A program made the position numbers and the translations under genes. From Clostridium sp. CAG:678 (lineage in GTDB: Bacteria > Bacillota > Clostridia > Oscillospirales > Acutalibacteraceae): a DNA stretch of 64,000 nt. Within the stretch, counting starts at the first letter, position 1. Each line of letters starts with the position of its first letter. The stretch is taken from the NCBI GenBank assembly GCA_000431535.1, contig HF991826.1, positions 127,898 through 191,897 on the forward strand, in the 5' to 3' direction. Shown piece by piece: positions 50,179 through 58,960 of this stretch. The notes under the pieces are model-generated. The model worked only from the letters and a program-made list of their open reading frames with translations, searched no databases and was not told the origin of the DNA.

Positions 50179-52620
50179 TTATTTACCGCCGGTATTGTAT
50201 TCCTGAATAATAGAATAATCCCGCGCGTTGATATAGCCGTCAAAATTCACATCATAAAGGTAACCGTTTAAAACATCTTCGCGCTTATCATTGTAGTAAA
50301 GCATGAATCCGGCGGAAACGGTTGTTTTCAGTTCGTCATGCTCGTCCGAACATTCCGTGCAAACATATGCCAGATATGTTCCCACGGTGCCGACATAGTG
50401 ATGGGAATAACGGTAATCATGCCCCTTGGCAGGCAGTGTTACCTCCTGCTGCGCGCCGCAGACTTTGCACGTTTCAACCGCCGTGCCCTCTGCTTCACAG
50501 GTAGGCTCTTTGGTTACCACCGCGTTTTCGTGATCAAAATCGTGGCCGCCGGACGGCAGTTCCACCTCCACATATTCGCCGCAGCTGGCACACGTGCCCG
50601 CCGCCACGCCGGAACGGATACAGGTTGGCTCGGTGATCACTGTATAATCCTGCGCATCCGTTATATTATGACCGAGCGCCGGAATCTCATAGGTTGTGGC
50701 AGAGTCACATCTGGAACATTTTCTCTGACCGGTGCCCGCCTGTGTACAGGTGGGTTCCTGTAAAACGGATTCCACACTGTAATCATGACCGAGCGCAAGC
50801 GGAAGCGACACATTCAGTTCATCGCCGCAGTTCAGGCAGGTATAGGTGGTTGTGCCGTTTTCCGTGCAGGTGGGTTCTTTGGTTACAACACCTTCATCCC
50901 GCTGATGACCGGTAGGCATGATGTTTGTGGTTTCTGTTTTTCCACATACGGTGCACTTCTTTTCCGTAGTGCCCATAGAAGTGCAGGACGGTTCAGATAC
51001 AACGCTTTCCGTATAATAGCCTTCCATCCACTCGTTATGGACGCATTCCGTGCGCTCGCTGCCGCAGGTCTTGCAGCGGTATTCGTTATAGGTATGGCCG
51101 TTATCCGTGGTTTCGGTGCTTATCAACTCTTCATTGTGCCCCGTTGCCGGGATCGTAACCGTAACCGTTTCGCCGCAGTTGCTGCACACGCCGGTTTCGG
51201 AACCGTCCTGCGTGCAGGTAGGCGGCGTCTGCTGGGTATACTTCTCAATATGATGACCAAGAGCGGGAATGATTACGGCGTAATTCACCTGGGTGCATAT
51301 TGTGCATCTTCTTATTGCCGTGCCGCCACTTGTGCAGGTGGGAGCAATCGTATAGTCATCTGTATAATAGCCTTCTACCCAGCCCTGATGCGTATACACC
51401 GTATTTTTCTCACCGCATCTGGAACAGGTCTGATACGTATAAATATGGCCGTCCTCAGCCGTTTTATCCTCCGTTGAATCGGTAATGAAATCATGGCCGA
51501 GCGCGTCTATGCTCTCCGTGCGGACTGTAATGCCGCAATCAGAGCAGATAATATCTTTTGAGCCGGGTTCGGTACAGGTAGGCTCAAGCGTAATATTTTC
51601 GTACATATTGAGATGCGCGCAGTCATCTATGGAAACGAAAGCATAGCCGCGTTCTTCCGCATACGTCTGCGCGGTAGACTGCGAATGGCCGTGGAAAACA
51701 ACGCTCTGCTGGCTGCCGTTGAACGGATCACTGTCCAGCGCGCCGTTAAAAGCACATTCGCTGTTGTAAACATAAACGTCCGTAAGCGTGCCGATACTTG
51801 AAAACGCCAGTGTAGATACGGTTGTTACGTTTTCCGGCAGCACAAGCGTAGTAATAAACGTGCCGAGAAACGAGCTTTCGGAAATAGTTGTGATACTGCT
51901 GCCGAAATCTACGTGCCTGAGGTTGGAGCAGCCGTTGAAATTGTTGAGCCCTGTTGCAGTAAGACCTGCGCCAAATGTAACACTTTCCAGATTTTTGCAG
52001 TTAAAAAATACCGAGCCCACCTCGTATTCCACACCTAACAGACCCTTGCGCATGCCAAGGCTGGTCAGGCTGTCCGGAAAGACAATGCTTTCAATGCCGC
52101 TGCCGTAATACGCAAATTCTCTGATCGTGGTAAGCCCTTCGGAAAAATCCACATCGGCAAGGCTTGTACAGTTTTGAAACGCATATCTTTCAATCGTTTT
52201 CAAATTAGCAGGCAATTTGCAGTCGGAAAGAGAAGAGGATTCGGCAAAAGCGTATTCGCCGATCTCAGTTAGGGTGGACGGCAGCGCGGCGCGTTCAAGC
52301 GCAGTCATCTTATAGAACGCCCGGTTGCCGATTCGGGTTACGCCCTCCCCAATAACCAACGAGGTGCATTCATCCCTGTAATCATACCACGGCACACGTG
52401 TAGAAATCGTGGAAACATCCGAATAGTCTTTGATTGCGCCGGTGCCGGTGATCGTGAGGGTTTTTGTGCTGCTGTCGTACGAATAGTTCACACTGCTGCC
52501 CGTTGCGCCGCAGCTGCCGCTGGAAGCCGCAAGCGCAGAAGTTGAAAACATGCTGAAAAATGACGTTGCACACAATAAAACTGACAAAAATAACGATAAA
52601 AATCTTTTCCTCGCCGTCAT
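50179..52620 (-). CDS. Secreted leucine-rich-repeat protein with CxxC repeats and a dockerin-like end
   Basis: An 813-residue exported protein. A signal peptide (about 1-32, ending FSTSALAAS) precedes a short beta region and BspA-type leucine-rich repeats (about 90-310: IGNRAFYKMTAL, IGEYAFAESSSL, IERYAFQNCTSL). A long array follows: eight clear repeats of the form xPTCTxxGtxxxxCxxCGxxxxxxIPALGH, with three degenerate copies between them. The end has one calcium-loop-like segment, DVNFDGYINARDYS, as in half a dockerin. There is no LPXTG anchor. The CxxC pairs could bind metal or form disulfides. It may act in adhesion or surface assembly. ATG at 52620 follows AGAGGGT. Confidence 0.85.
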   Translation of the reverse strand: MTARKRFLSLFLSVLLCATSFFSMFSTSALAASSGSCGATGSSVNYSYDSSTKTLTITGTGAIKDYSDVSTISTRVPWYDYRDECTSLVIGEGVTRIGNRAFYKMTALERAALPSTLTEIGEYAFAESSSLSDCKLPANLKTIERYAFQNCTSLADVDFSEGLTTIREFAYYGSGIESIVFPDSLTSLGMRKGLLGVEYEVGSVFFNCKNLESVTFGAGLTATGLNNFNGCSNLRHVDFGSSITTISESSFLGTFITTLVLPENVTTVSTLAFSSIGTLTDVYVYNSECAFNGALDSDPFNGSQQSVVFHGHSQSTAQTYAEERGYAFVSIDDCAHLNMYENITLEPTCTEPGSKDIICSDCGITVRTESIDALGHDFITDSTEDKTAEDGHIYTYQTCSRCGEKNTVYTHQGWVEGYYTDDYTIAPTCTSGGTAIRRCTICTQVNYAVIIPALGHHIEKYTQQTPPTCTQDGSETGVCSNCGETVTVTIPATGHNEELISTETTDNGHTYNEYRCKTCGSERTECVHNEWMEGYYTESVVSEPSCTSMGTTEKKCTVCGKTETTNIMPTGHQRDEGVVTKEPTCTENGTTTYTCLNCGDELNVSLPLALGHDYSVESVLQEPTCTQAGTGQRKCSRCDSATTYEIPALGHNITDAQDYTVITEPTCIRSGVAAGTCASCGEYVEVELPSGGHDFDHENAVVTKEPTCEAEGTAVETCKVCGAQQEVTLPAKGHDYRYSHHYVGTVGTYLAYVCTECSDEHDELKTTVSAGFMLYYNDKREDVLNGYLYDVNFDGYINARDYSIIQEYNTGGK

Positions 52621-52677
52621 AAACTTTACCCTCTTTTCAGAATTTCCATCCATTTTCTGAGAAATGTATACAAATTT

Positions 52678-52706
52678 ATTATACCATAATCAAGAATTTA
52701 TGTAAA
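52678..52706 (-). promoter_or_regulatory. Sigma-A promoter of the repeat-protein gene
   Basis: On the minus strand TTTACA (52706-52701), 17 bases, TATAAT (52683-52678), with an extended -10 TGG. Confidence 0.75.
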
Positions 52707-52733
52707 TATCCAACAAGCAATTTCCGTGTAATT

Positions 52734-53540
52734 TTAAAGGTACCGATCTATAAATTCCCGGCAGGCAGCCAACAAAAAGGAAACGGCAGTTTTGCTTACC
52801 TTGGCGTAAGGCGCCATCATATCAAACGCGTGATACGCGCCTTTTGCCGTAAACAGTTTCACTTCCGTTCCCGCTGATCTGACATTGCTGAAAAAAGTTA
52901 TATCTTCAAAATAAAACGGATCTGCCGTGCCGACTGCGGAAATAACCGGCGGCAGACCGGAAAGATCCGTTTCCCTTGCGGGCGCCGCATATACCGGCAC
53001 GCTTTGATTCATAACGCGATCCCCAAGATAGATGCGCCAGGCGGATCTGTTTTCCGCCGTGCCCCAGACAGGCGAGTCGTTATGTAAAGATGTTTTTGTA
53101 ACACGGTCATCTAACATGGGATAAAGCGGTACCTGAAAGGCAAAACAGTTTTTTCCCGTATCTCTTGCATAGATCGAAAGCGCGGCGGCAAGTCCGCCCC
53201 CTGCGCTCTCACCGCCAACGATGATCTTTTCACTTTCTATGCCGAGTTGTTTTCTATGCTCAAGCACCCAGTCCAGAGCCGTACAGGCATCCCGGAACGC
53301 GGCGGGATAAGGCGCCTTTGCGGAAAGCGTATAATCCGGTGAGACGATCACGCAATTCATATTTTCCAACAGTTTTTTCGGAAAGGAAATGGCAGCCATC
53401 TCCGGCGCGCCGAGCGAATACCCGCCGCCGTGAAACCAGAGAACACCCACGCGCCTGCCTGCATTTATATTGCTTTTCATAATACACACGCGCATTTGCG
53501 AGCCGTCTTTTCGGCTAATATTCAATTTATTACAGTTCAC
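52734..53540 (-). CDS. Alpha/beta hydrolase of the HSL (GDXG) esterase family, main part
   Basis: A 268-residue esterase-type hydrolase. Oxyanion motif WFHGGGYS (about 36-42), nucleophile GGESAGGG (S112), acid GTADPFY (D207) and base AYHAFD (H237) are all present, so the catalytic domain is intact. The start is GTG at 53540, overlapping the stop of the 53-codon ORF upstream by four bases. Homologues I know of this type carry about 40 more N-terminal residues, which match the upstream ORF in style; the gene may be split by a one-base shift in an A5 run. Substrate unknown. Confidence 0.85.
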   Translation of the reverse strand: MNCNKLNISRKDGSQMRVCIMKSNINAGRRVGVLWFHGGGYSLGAPEMAAISFPKKLLENMNCVIVSPDYTLSAKAPYPAAFRDACTALDWVLEHRKQLGIESEKIIVGGESAGGGLAAALSIYARDTGKNCFAFQVPLYPMLDDRVTKTSLHNDSPVWGTAENRSAWRIYLGDRVMNQSVPVYAAPARETDLSGLPPVISAVGTADPFYFEDITFFSNVRSAGTEVKLFTAKGAYHAFDMMAPYAKVSKTAVSFLLAACREFIDRYL

Positions 53541-53701
53541 TTTTTAAGGCGAAGCGCCGAAAGGAATGTATTTGATATCGGCGACAGCGCTCTCTGTACC
53601 CGCTCGCTGCCAAGCGGACTAATTATCCGAAGCGCCATACCTTCAAGGCGCATATCTTTATCAAGTTCATTGAGTTTCAATCGTTTTATCTCCTCCGGCA
53701 T
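53537..53701 (-). pseudogene. Short ORF, probable N-terminal piece of the adjacent esterase
   Basis: A 54-residue reading (start ATG at 53701, weak ribosome binding site) containing DKDMRLEGMALRIISP and ending in LRLKK at an AAAAAG run. One extra A in that run would join it in frame to the esterase, giving about 322 residues. It could instead be a real coupled leader ORF, since its TGA overlaps the GTG start of the esterase. Split gene, sequencing error or programmed shift cannot be told apart here. Confidence 0.5.
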
Positions 53702-53732
53702 AAAATAAACTGTTTCATCACGCTTGCAGCGG

Positions 53733-54485
53733 CTATATATCTTTAATAAAATGAACAAGCCTTGCGCTTTCCGAAAATTTATTTTTTAAATGCAGTGAAA
53801 TACTTTTCGAATTTGTGATATCGCAATCGCTTGCAAACTGCTTGCAGCCATTTGATCTTGCCCAATTTTCACAATACTCTATTAAATGGCTTGCAATTCC
53901 CAACTGTCTGAAATTCTCCTCAACATAAATCGCTTCCAAATAGCCTACATTATCGGAATTCGCGCCTTCCACATATTCATGTCTTATCGAACAATGCGCA
54001 AACGCGATCTGGTTTTTCCCATAGTAGGCGGTAAAAACGATATTGTTTTCCGACTGCACTGTTTTTTCAAAATCGTCTTTTAACTCATCATAATCTGCGT
54101 CTGCCCATAGTTTTACGCCAAGTTTTGCAACATGATAGGCATCCTGTTTTCTGCAATTATAAAAATCAATACAATTATAAATTACCCAATCCCTTGCGCT
54201 GATGCCGTTTATAGATGTAAAATAAATATCACGCCAAAGATCTTTTATTGAACGGCCGTCAAACACTTTGGCGTTGAACATTTCCTCAGCAGTCTTAAAG
54301 TCATAGCCGTTTTTTCCGTCAGGCGTCAGCCCATACCAATAAGGCTCACTGAATTCCTTATTAAATCCCATCCAGCAATCACAATACTTATCACTGTTTT
54401 CAACATAAAAACTGTTTTCAAAAAAGTTTTTGCCCTCGCTAAACTTTTGGCTGAAAATTTCATAAGGTATTTTTTCTCCAAGCAT
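53733..54485 (-). CDS. GNAT acetyltransferase, aminoglycoside 6'-N-acetyltransferase-like, with N-terminal extension
   Basis: A 250-residue protein. The C-terminal half (about 115-250) is a GNAT domain resembling AAC(6')-I enzymes: VGYLEAIYVEENFRQLGIAS, then SNGCKQFASDCDITNSKS and a final RLVHFIKDI. The acetyl-CoA loop reads RQLGIA in place of RxxGxG/A. The N-terminal half (YWYGLTPDGKNGYDFKT, WRDIYFTSINGIS) is not part of this family and I do not recognise it. ATG at 54485 follows GGAGGCGATG. Resistance activity is possible but unproven; other amine substrates are equally open. Confidence 0.75.
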   Translation of the reverse strand: MLGEKIPYEIFSQKFSEGKNFFENSFYVENSDKYCDCWMGFNKEFSEPYWYGLTPDGKNGYDFKTAEEMFNAKVFDGRSIKDLWRDIYFTSINGISARDWVIYNCIDFYNCRKQDAYHVAKLGVKLWADADYDELKDDFEKTVQSENNIVFTAYYGKNQIAFAHCSIRHEYVEGANSDNVGYLEAIYVEENFRQLGIASHLIEYCENWARSNGCKQFASDCDITNSKSISLHLKNKFSESARLVHFIKDI

Positions 54486-54586
54486 ATCATCGCCTCCGCC
54501 CGGCATAACATAAAGAGAAAAATGCGCGAATAAAGAATAACCGTAGGATACGCGCCCCGGACCGTTCTAAGTGTGAAATCAGAAAA

Positions 54587-56143
54587 TCAGTTTTTCCATT
54601 CTGTGCTTTCATGCGCAACATTATTTCCTTCGTTATCCGCACAAATTATCTCTATATGATCCGGAGAGAGTTTTATCAATGATGCGACATAAGTATTCGT
54701 TCCGTTTGCGTCCAATCCGCCGTCAACAAGTGTGGGAATGTTTCCCGATCGGTCAAATTCACAAATATGCTCATGACCGCTGATCAGTATGGAGGCGTTC
54801 AAAGAAATCAGTTTACTTAGAGCGGATTCCGACAAATCTTCTTCAATGCAGATTTCTCTGGAATGCGAAAAAACAACAGTTCTGTTATCATCATGATTTT
54901 GAAGATCTTTAAGCCAATCCACCATTTCCGTACGGTACCGCTTGTAATCGACCATACCGCCATATTCAGGATGTGCATCCTCTTTATCCTCACAGCTGTC
55001 CAAAACAATGATATCATAAGGGCCGAGCGCAGTGGTAAAATAAAAACTATCCATGCCCAAATAATCAGAAAGACGGATCGCCTCTGAACCGCGCGTTTCG
55101 TGATTTCCGCGAGTATATATAACGGGTATCGTTCCGCCTGTAAGGCTGTACCCAAACGCAAGAATATACTCCGCGATATCTCTTTCGCTCATCAGGCCCG
55201 GAGCGCAATCGCCCAAAAGCACTACCGCCTGATAGTCTTCCTGCAATGCCTTTACGGCTGTTTCCGCTTTCTTATTGAACGTATGCCAATCGGAAACAGA
55301 CAACAAATTTATATTTTCTCCAAATGCATCATTGAAAGCATAAACATCGCTTTCAATCGTTTTTCCCAGTCTGCCGCCATAGCTCAGTTCATCAATCACG
55401 CGCGTTGAACCAACTTTATATGTATTTCCTGAAAGATGCTCCTTCGGAACTTTAACAGTGTGAATAATGCTTTGCCCGTTTTTTCTTCCGTTTTTTTCAT
55501 CAAATGCCCGAATTTCTTTGCCGTTATAAATGTAATCAACATAGCCTGTGCCTTTGTCGTTTGTAGAAAACACAACAGAATAAGCACCCTTTCCATCATC
55601 AAAGACCACCGGTCCGGAGGTAAAAGAATACGGTGAAACCGGAAAAAGAGAAGCATATGTTACAAAAACCAAAGCGCAAACAGAAACGACAGAAACCGCT
55701 TTTCTTACTTTCGCGTTTTTCAAATTCGGAAATATGAAGATAAAAAACGCGCCCGCAACCGCAGCACACCATACAGGAAAGGCTTTTGCAAGTAAGGCTT
55801 CCAGAGTGGAAAAGCTCATGCCTCTGTCTACTATAACCGTTACAAAAGAATATACAATTAAAAAAATTCCGCATAGTTCGCTGAGAAATGCGCCAAACTT
55901 CATCCACTTACTGTTAACACAACTTTGGTTTTTCATTTTCATATACAGCATTGCAAATAAATATGCCGTGGTGAAGATTGAAAAAATGAAAAAAACAAGT
56001 GAGGCGTTTTCAAAGATAACATTATCAACATATACATAACCGTATCTGACGGAATAACTCAAAAGCAATCCAACAGCGGACAGTACTGTGAAAACGAATA
56101 TAGACTTTTTACTGAATAACAATGTTTCTATTTTTCCTTTCAT
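54587..56143 (-). CDS. Membrane-anchored calcineurin-like metallophosphoesterase
   Basis: A 518-residue protein. About four or five N-terminal hydrophobic segments (to about residue 175) are followed by a beta-sandwich-like linker (about 175-275) and an extracytoplasmic calcineurin-like domain with all family motifs: SVSDWH, LLGDCAP, TRGNHETRG, FSHSRE and SGHEHICE. Such proteins hydrolyse phosphomono- or diesters; this domain order resembles purple-acid-phosphatase-type enzymes. ATG at 56143 follows AAAAGG at nine bases. It has its own promoter. The substrate is unknown. Confidence 0.85.
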   Translation of the reverse strand: MKGKIETLLFSKKSIFVFTVLSAVGLLLSYSVRYGYVYVDNVIFENASLVFFIFSIFTTAYLFAMLYMKMKNQSCVNSKWMKFGAFLSELCGIFLIVYSFVTVIVDRGMSFSTLEALLAKAFPVWCAAVAGAFFIFIFPNLKNAKVRKAVSVVSVCALVFVTYASLFPVSPYSFTSGPVVFDDGKGAYSVVFSTNDKGTGYVDYIYNGKEIRAFDEKNGRKNGQSIIHTVKVPKEHLSGNTYKVGSTRVIDELSYGGRLGKTIESDVYAFNDAFGENINLLSVSDWHTFNKKAETAVKALQEDYQAVVLLGDCAPGLMSERDIAEYILAFGYSLTGGTIPVIYTRGNHETRGSEAIRLSDYLGMDSFYFTTALGPYDIIVLDSCEDKEDAHPEYGGMVDYKRYRTEMVDWLKDLQNHDDNRTVVFSHSREICIEEDLSESALSKLISLNASILISGHEHICEFDRSGNIPTLVDGGLDANGTNTYVASLIKLSPDHIEIICADNEGNNVAHESTEWKN

Positions 56144-56179
56144 AACACTCATCCTTTTTCATATATCGAATTTAATATT

Positions 56180-56208
56180 ATTATAAAGTAAAAAAAGAAC
56201 TGAATCAA
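56180..56208 (-). promoter_or_regulatory. Sigma-A promoter of the metallophosphoesterase gene
   Basis: On the minus strand TTGATT (56208-56203), 17 bases, TATAAT (56185-56180), about 37 bases before the start codon. Confidence 0.72.
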
Positions 56209-56451
56209 TAAAAACGCAGTTATTCACCCCATAAAAATGCAGAACAAAGCCAGAAACAACGCTCACATAACTTAGAATGCGGCGATTTATTTTATTGCCG
56301 ATCTTATAGACTTGCTTTTCTGTTCTGTAAAACGTGCTGTAACCGCCCAAAACGAAAAACGGTTAGGGATTAACATTCATTATTGAATACGCTTGCAACA
56401 ATTCTGTATTGATCAAACACAAACCGTCTTTTAAAATCAATATAACCGTTT
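56209..56451. other. Gene-free stretch
   Basis: Together with its flanks (56144-56514) this is the longest gene-free stretch. Apart from the promoter and terminator listed separately I see nothing convincing. A 63-codon ORF at 56159-56350 (minus) covers the promoter, lacks a ribosome binding site and is not called. Confidence 0.6.
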
Positions 56452-56483
56452 AATAAAAAAAGAGCAGGTCATTGACCTGCTCG
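56452..56483 (-). terminator. Intrinsic terminator after the acyltransferase gene
   Basis: GAGCAGGTCA-T-TGACCTGCTC (56462-56482), ten perfect pairs, followed on the minus strand by a TTTTTTT run. Confidence 0.9.
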
Positions 56484-56514
56484 CTGTATATCGAAAGCAA
56501 AGGGTTAAATCGCT

Positions 56515-57240
56515 TTATTGCTGGTCTTCACACCATTTTATAAACGCGTCATAGGATTCAAACCGGGGTTTTGAACGCATAAATTCATGTAAAGAAACAT
56601 TATAATTATTCATCAGTTCCAGTCTGTACTTATATTTCTTCACACCGGCATTATTTCTTGGTGTAAACAGCCAAAAAAATTCATCAAGAAGATTCTCTTC
56701 AGGCATTCTGTTATACACTTTAAAATATTGAAGCACTAAATCTTTGGCTTCTTGAAGCTGCAAATCCTGCCTTTTTTTATAATAGTCCTCCAGTGAACAA
56801 ATGACTTTTGCAGGATTACCGGCAATAACACTATTGGATGGAAAACTGCCGCCGGAAACCACGCTGCCAGCGCCTACAATAACATTATCTCCTATCGTGG
56901 TACCTTTTAAAATAATTGCGCCGACCCCGATAAAACAATTGTTCCCGATTGACACTTTTCCGCAGCTGCCGGTAACAGCACCATAATACGCCTTCGCTGT
57001 GGAATAAGAATAATCATGCGTCAAAATCTTAACATCCCGTGCAATCTGTACATTTTTTCCGATTTCAATCATCCATGGGCGTGTAAGGTCAAGCAAAACA
57101 AAAGCAGGATTTGAAAAGATTACCGTTCCTTCACCTATTTTCATTCCTTGTTCTCTTAGATATTGGATCCATTTTTCTGAAGAGGTTCTGCAATATAATT
57201 TGTGCAATCGGTTCCGTGCATTTTTTAACTTTTCAAACAT
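56515..57240 (-). CDS. Left-handed beta-helix (hexapeptide) acyltransferase
   Basis: A 241-residue LbH acyltransferase. The hexapeptide coil region (about 35-145: IGEGTVIFSNP, IGKNVQIARDVKI, IGNNCFIGVGAIILKGTTIGDNVIVGAGSVVSG) is followed by the AGNPAKVI closing motif and a helical C-terminal extension of about 85 residues. The catalytic His is probably in ILTHDYSYS. Family members acetylate sugars in capsules or lipopolysaccharide-like glycans. ATG at 57240 follows GAGGATTAAA. It is the last host gene before the mobile element. Confidence 0.87.
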   Translation of the reverse strand: MFEKLKNARNRLHKLYCRTSSEKWIQYLREQGMKIGEGTVIFSNPAFVLLDLTRPWMIEIGKNVQIARDVKILTHDYSYSTAKAYYGAVTGSCGKVSIGNNCFIGVGAIILKGTTIGDNVIVGAGSVVSGGSFPSNSVIAGNPAKVICSLEDYYKKRQDLQLQEAKDLVLQYFKVYNRMPEENLLDEFFWLFTPRNNAGVKKYKYRLELMNNYNVSLHEFMRSKPRFESYDAFIKWCEDQQ

Positions 57241-57271
57241 TTTAATCCTCTGAAACAGGTAATAAATCAAA

Positions 57272-57315
57272 TTAAATAAATAAACAGCAAAGACTGCAAA
57301 AGCAATCCTTGCTGT
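57272..57315 (-). terminator. Strong intrinsic terminator between the integrase and the acyltransferase
   Basis: A 14-base stem (57284-57297 with 57302-57315, two wobble pairs) around a four-base loop, followed on the minus strand by TTATTTATTTAATTT. It stops transcription from the mobile element reaching the acyltransferase gene. Confidence 0.8.
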
Positions 57316-57361
57316 TCTCAATAATTTTAGCCGTTGATCTGCTTTGCGAAGATTACATAAA

Positions 57362-57380
57362 TATTAGGCTATACCTAACT
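57362..57380. other. Possible attachment-site core
   Basis: TTAGG-CTATA-CCTAA (57364-57378) is a perfect inverted repeat with a five-base centre, the layout of a tyrosine-recombinase core, about 100 bases from the integrase stop codon. The other end of the element is not in the window, so identity of the duplicated att sequence cannot be checked. Confidence 0.4.
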
Positions 57381-57392
57381 TTATATAAACTT

Positions 57393-57487
57393 GTACGCAA
57401 AAATGTACGCAAATTTATCTGATTACAAAATCATTTAAGGAATAAAACATACGCAAATTTGCAAGTACGCAAAATCAATTAAGGAAT
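57393..57487. repeat. Arm-type direct repeats beside the integrase gene
   Basis: TACGCAAA occurs four times, at 57394, 57406, 57450 and 57466. In addition CAAAATCATTTAAGGAAT (57426) is repeated as CAAAATCAATTAAGGAAT (57470), 44 bases apart; the second copy includes the integrase stop codon. They look like integrase or excisionase arm-binding sites. Confidence 0.6.
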
Positions 57488-58671
57488 GTATCAATTTTTG
57501 CTATTTCTCTTTTGCGTAGATCCTCTAATATATGTGTATACGAGAGAGTAGTTGAATAATTTGCATGACCCATTATATTCTGAACAAAAACGGAATCAAG
57601 TCCCTTTTCAAAACATCTTGTTGCAAATGTATGTCGAAATGCATGTGGATGCAAATGTTTAAATTCTATTGGCTCCCTACCCTCTTTTTGAGCTATTGCA
57701 GTCTCTTTTAAATTTATATCGTTTACGATTTTATTTATATCATTACTTAATACATATCTCGTTACTGGAGAACCGTATAAACTTGTCCATACTAAATCTC
57801 CAAGTTCAGGGGATGCCCGCCATCGACTACCGAGTCTTTCCTTACAAGATTCCTGTTTCTTTTTCCATGCTATCAGACATTCTTCCGTTTCTGGGAAAAA
57901 CGGGATTTTTCGATAAGAATTTTGGGTCTTTGGGGTAGTTAATTCTTCTGTTTTCTTACCATTATAATATGCTGTTTGTAGAGACCGTCTGATATTGATT
58001 ACTTTATTGGTAAAATCAATATCTCCCCATTGTAGACCAGAAAATTCTCCGATTCGCATACCCGTCAAAAGAAGAAACTGATATGCCTCATAATAATATC
58101 TATTCTGAGCCTCTTGTAAAAAAATCTTTTGCTCGGAGACCGTCATTACTCTGCGCTCGTTTATAATATTAGTTTCTTTTATCTTAATACCAATAGCGGG
58201 ATTAACTAAAATTATTTGATTAGCTACTGCTGCATCAAGGCATTCCCTAACTATTCCCAACGCTTCCTTAATAGTTCTATCAACATAACCCTTATCTGTG
58301 AGTTCAAATGTGGCTTGTTGCAAATTAATTTGAGAAATATATTTTAATTCTTTATCAAACAATAATTTCCCATAAGTGTTTTTTATTCTTCTATTATAGG
58401 TTCTCTTGCTCACATCAGATTTAAGTTGGGGTGATTTGCATTTTTCAAACCATTCCGTATACCATTCCCCAAATTTTATTTTTGGACGAATATTCTTTTC
58501 ATCACGCAACAGTCTGCTTTTTTCTATTTCAAATGCCTTTTTTAATTTCGATAAATTCATATCATATAAATCTATCTTTTTGCCACTGACCATGGCTCTT
58601 GCTTCATATAAACCACCTTTCCGTTGACTAAAACCTTTACCGAGTTCTTTACCCTGTAAATCTTTTCCCAT
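57475..58671 (-). CDS. int: Tyrosine recombinase/integrase (Tn916/phage type)
   Basis: A 398-residue integrase. An N-terminal arm-binding domain (about 1-60) precedes a SAM-like core-binding domain (about 65-165) and the catalytic domain. Catalytic residues are R206 (TGMRIGEFSG), K248 (TTPKTQNS), H343 and R346 (HPHAFRHTF), H369 (MGHANYSTT) and the nucleophile Y378 (LSYTHI). All are intact, so the enzyme should be active. ATG lies at 58671. The 3' end overlaps a direct repeat. Confidence 0.95.
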   Translation of the reverse strand: MGKDLQGKELGKGFSQRKGGLYEARAMVSGKKIDLYDMNLSKLKKAFEIEKSRLLRDEKNIRPKIKFGEWYTEWFEKCKSPQLKSDVSKRTYNRRIKNTYGKLLFDKELKYISQINLQQATFELTDKGYVDRTIKEALGIVRECLDAAVANQIILVNPAIGIKIKETNIINERRVMTVSEQKIFLQEAQNRYYYEAYQFLLLTGMRIGEFSGLQWGDIDFTNKVINIRRSLQTAYYNGKKTEELTTPKTQNSYRKIPFFPETEECLIAWKKKQESCKERLGSRWRASPELGDLVWTSLYGSPVTRYVLSNDINKIVNDINLKETAIAQKEGREPIEFKHLHPHAFRHTFATRCFEKGLDSVFVQNIMGHANYSTTLSYTHILEDLRKREIAKIDTFLN

Positions 58672-58755
58672 ATAATCAATACCTTTCCATACTGACTACA
58701 ATATAGATTTACACATATATACTATACTATTCCTTGCAAAAAGTCAAACTGACAT

Positions 58756-58944
58756 TCATATCTTAATATTGTATTTTGCACATCTATCTAAATATTCGTC
58801 AAACAATTTTTTGTTGACATACAGCCTATTCCCTAGGGTTACTGTGAATGTGCTTGTAGGCCGTTTTAAAATTTCTCTTACTTTTGTTTTTCCCCATCCA
58901 GTATACACACACACTTCTTTTAGACTCATTAATACTTTTTCCAT
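58756..58944 (-). CDS. xis: Excisionase-like MerR/Xis-type DNA-binding protein
   Basis: A 62-residue winged-helix protein with SLKEVCVYTGWGKTKVREIL and GNRLYVNKKLFDEYL, the pattern of small excisionases of Tn916-like elements and phages. It lies 84 bases upstream of the integrase gene in the same direction. ATG at 58944 follows GGGAG. A perfect hairpin lies immediately upstream of that site. Confidence 0.85.
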   Translation of the reverse strand: MEKVLMSLKEVCVYTGWGKTKVREILKRPTSTFTVTLGNRLYVNKKLFDEYLDRCAKYNIKI

Positions 58945-58960
58945 TAGTTCACTCCCTTAA

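Noticed and set aside
50400..51600. Repeats inside the secreted protein considered as a CRISPR or DNA repeat array
   Set aside because: The repetition is at protein level (CxxC units of varying DNA sequence) within an open frame, not identical DNA repeats with spacers.
56159..56350. 63-codon ORF upstream of the metallophosphoesterase gene
   Set aside because: Covers the sigma-A promoter of that gene and lacks a ribosome binding site.
57241..57480. tRNA gene as integration site of the element
   Set aside because: No cloverleaf-forming sequence or tRNA 3' end is visible at the boundary.
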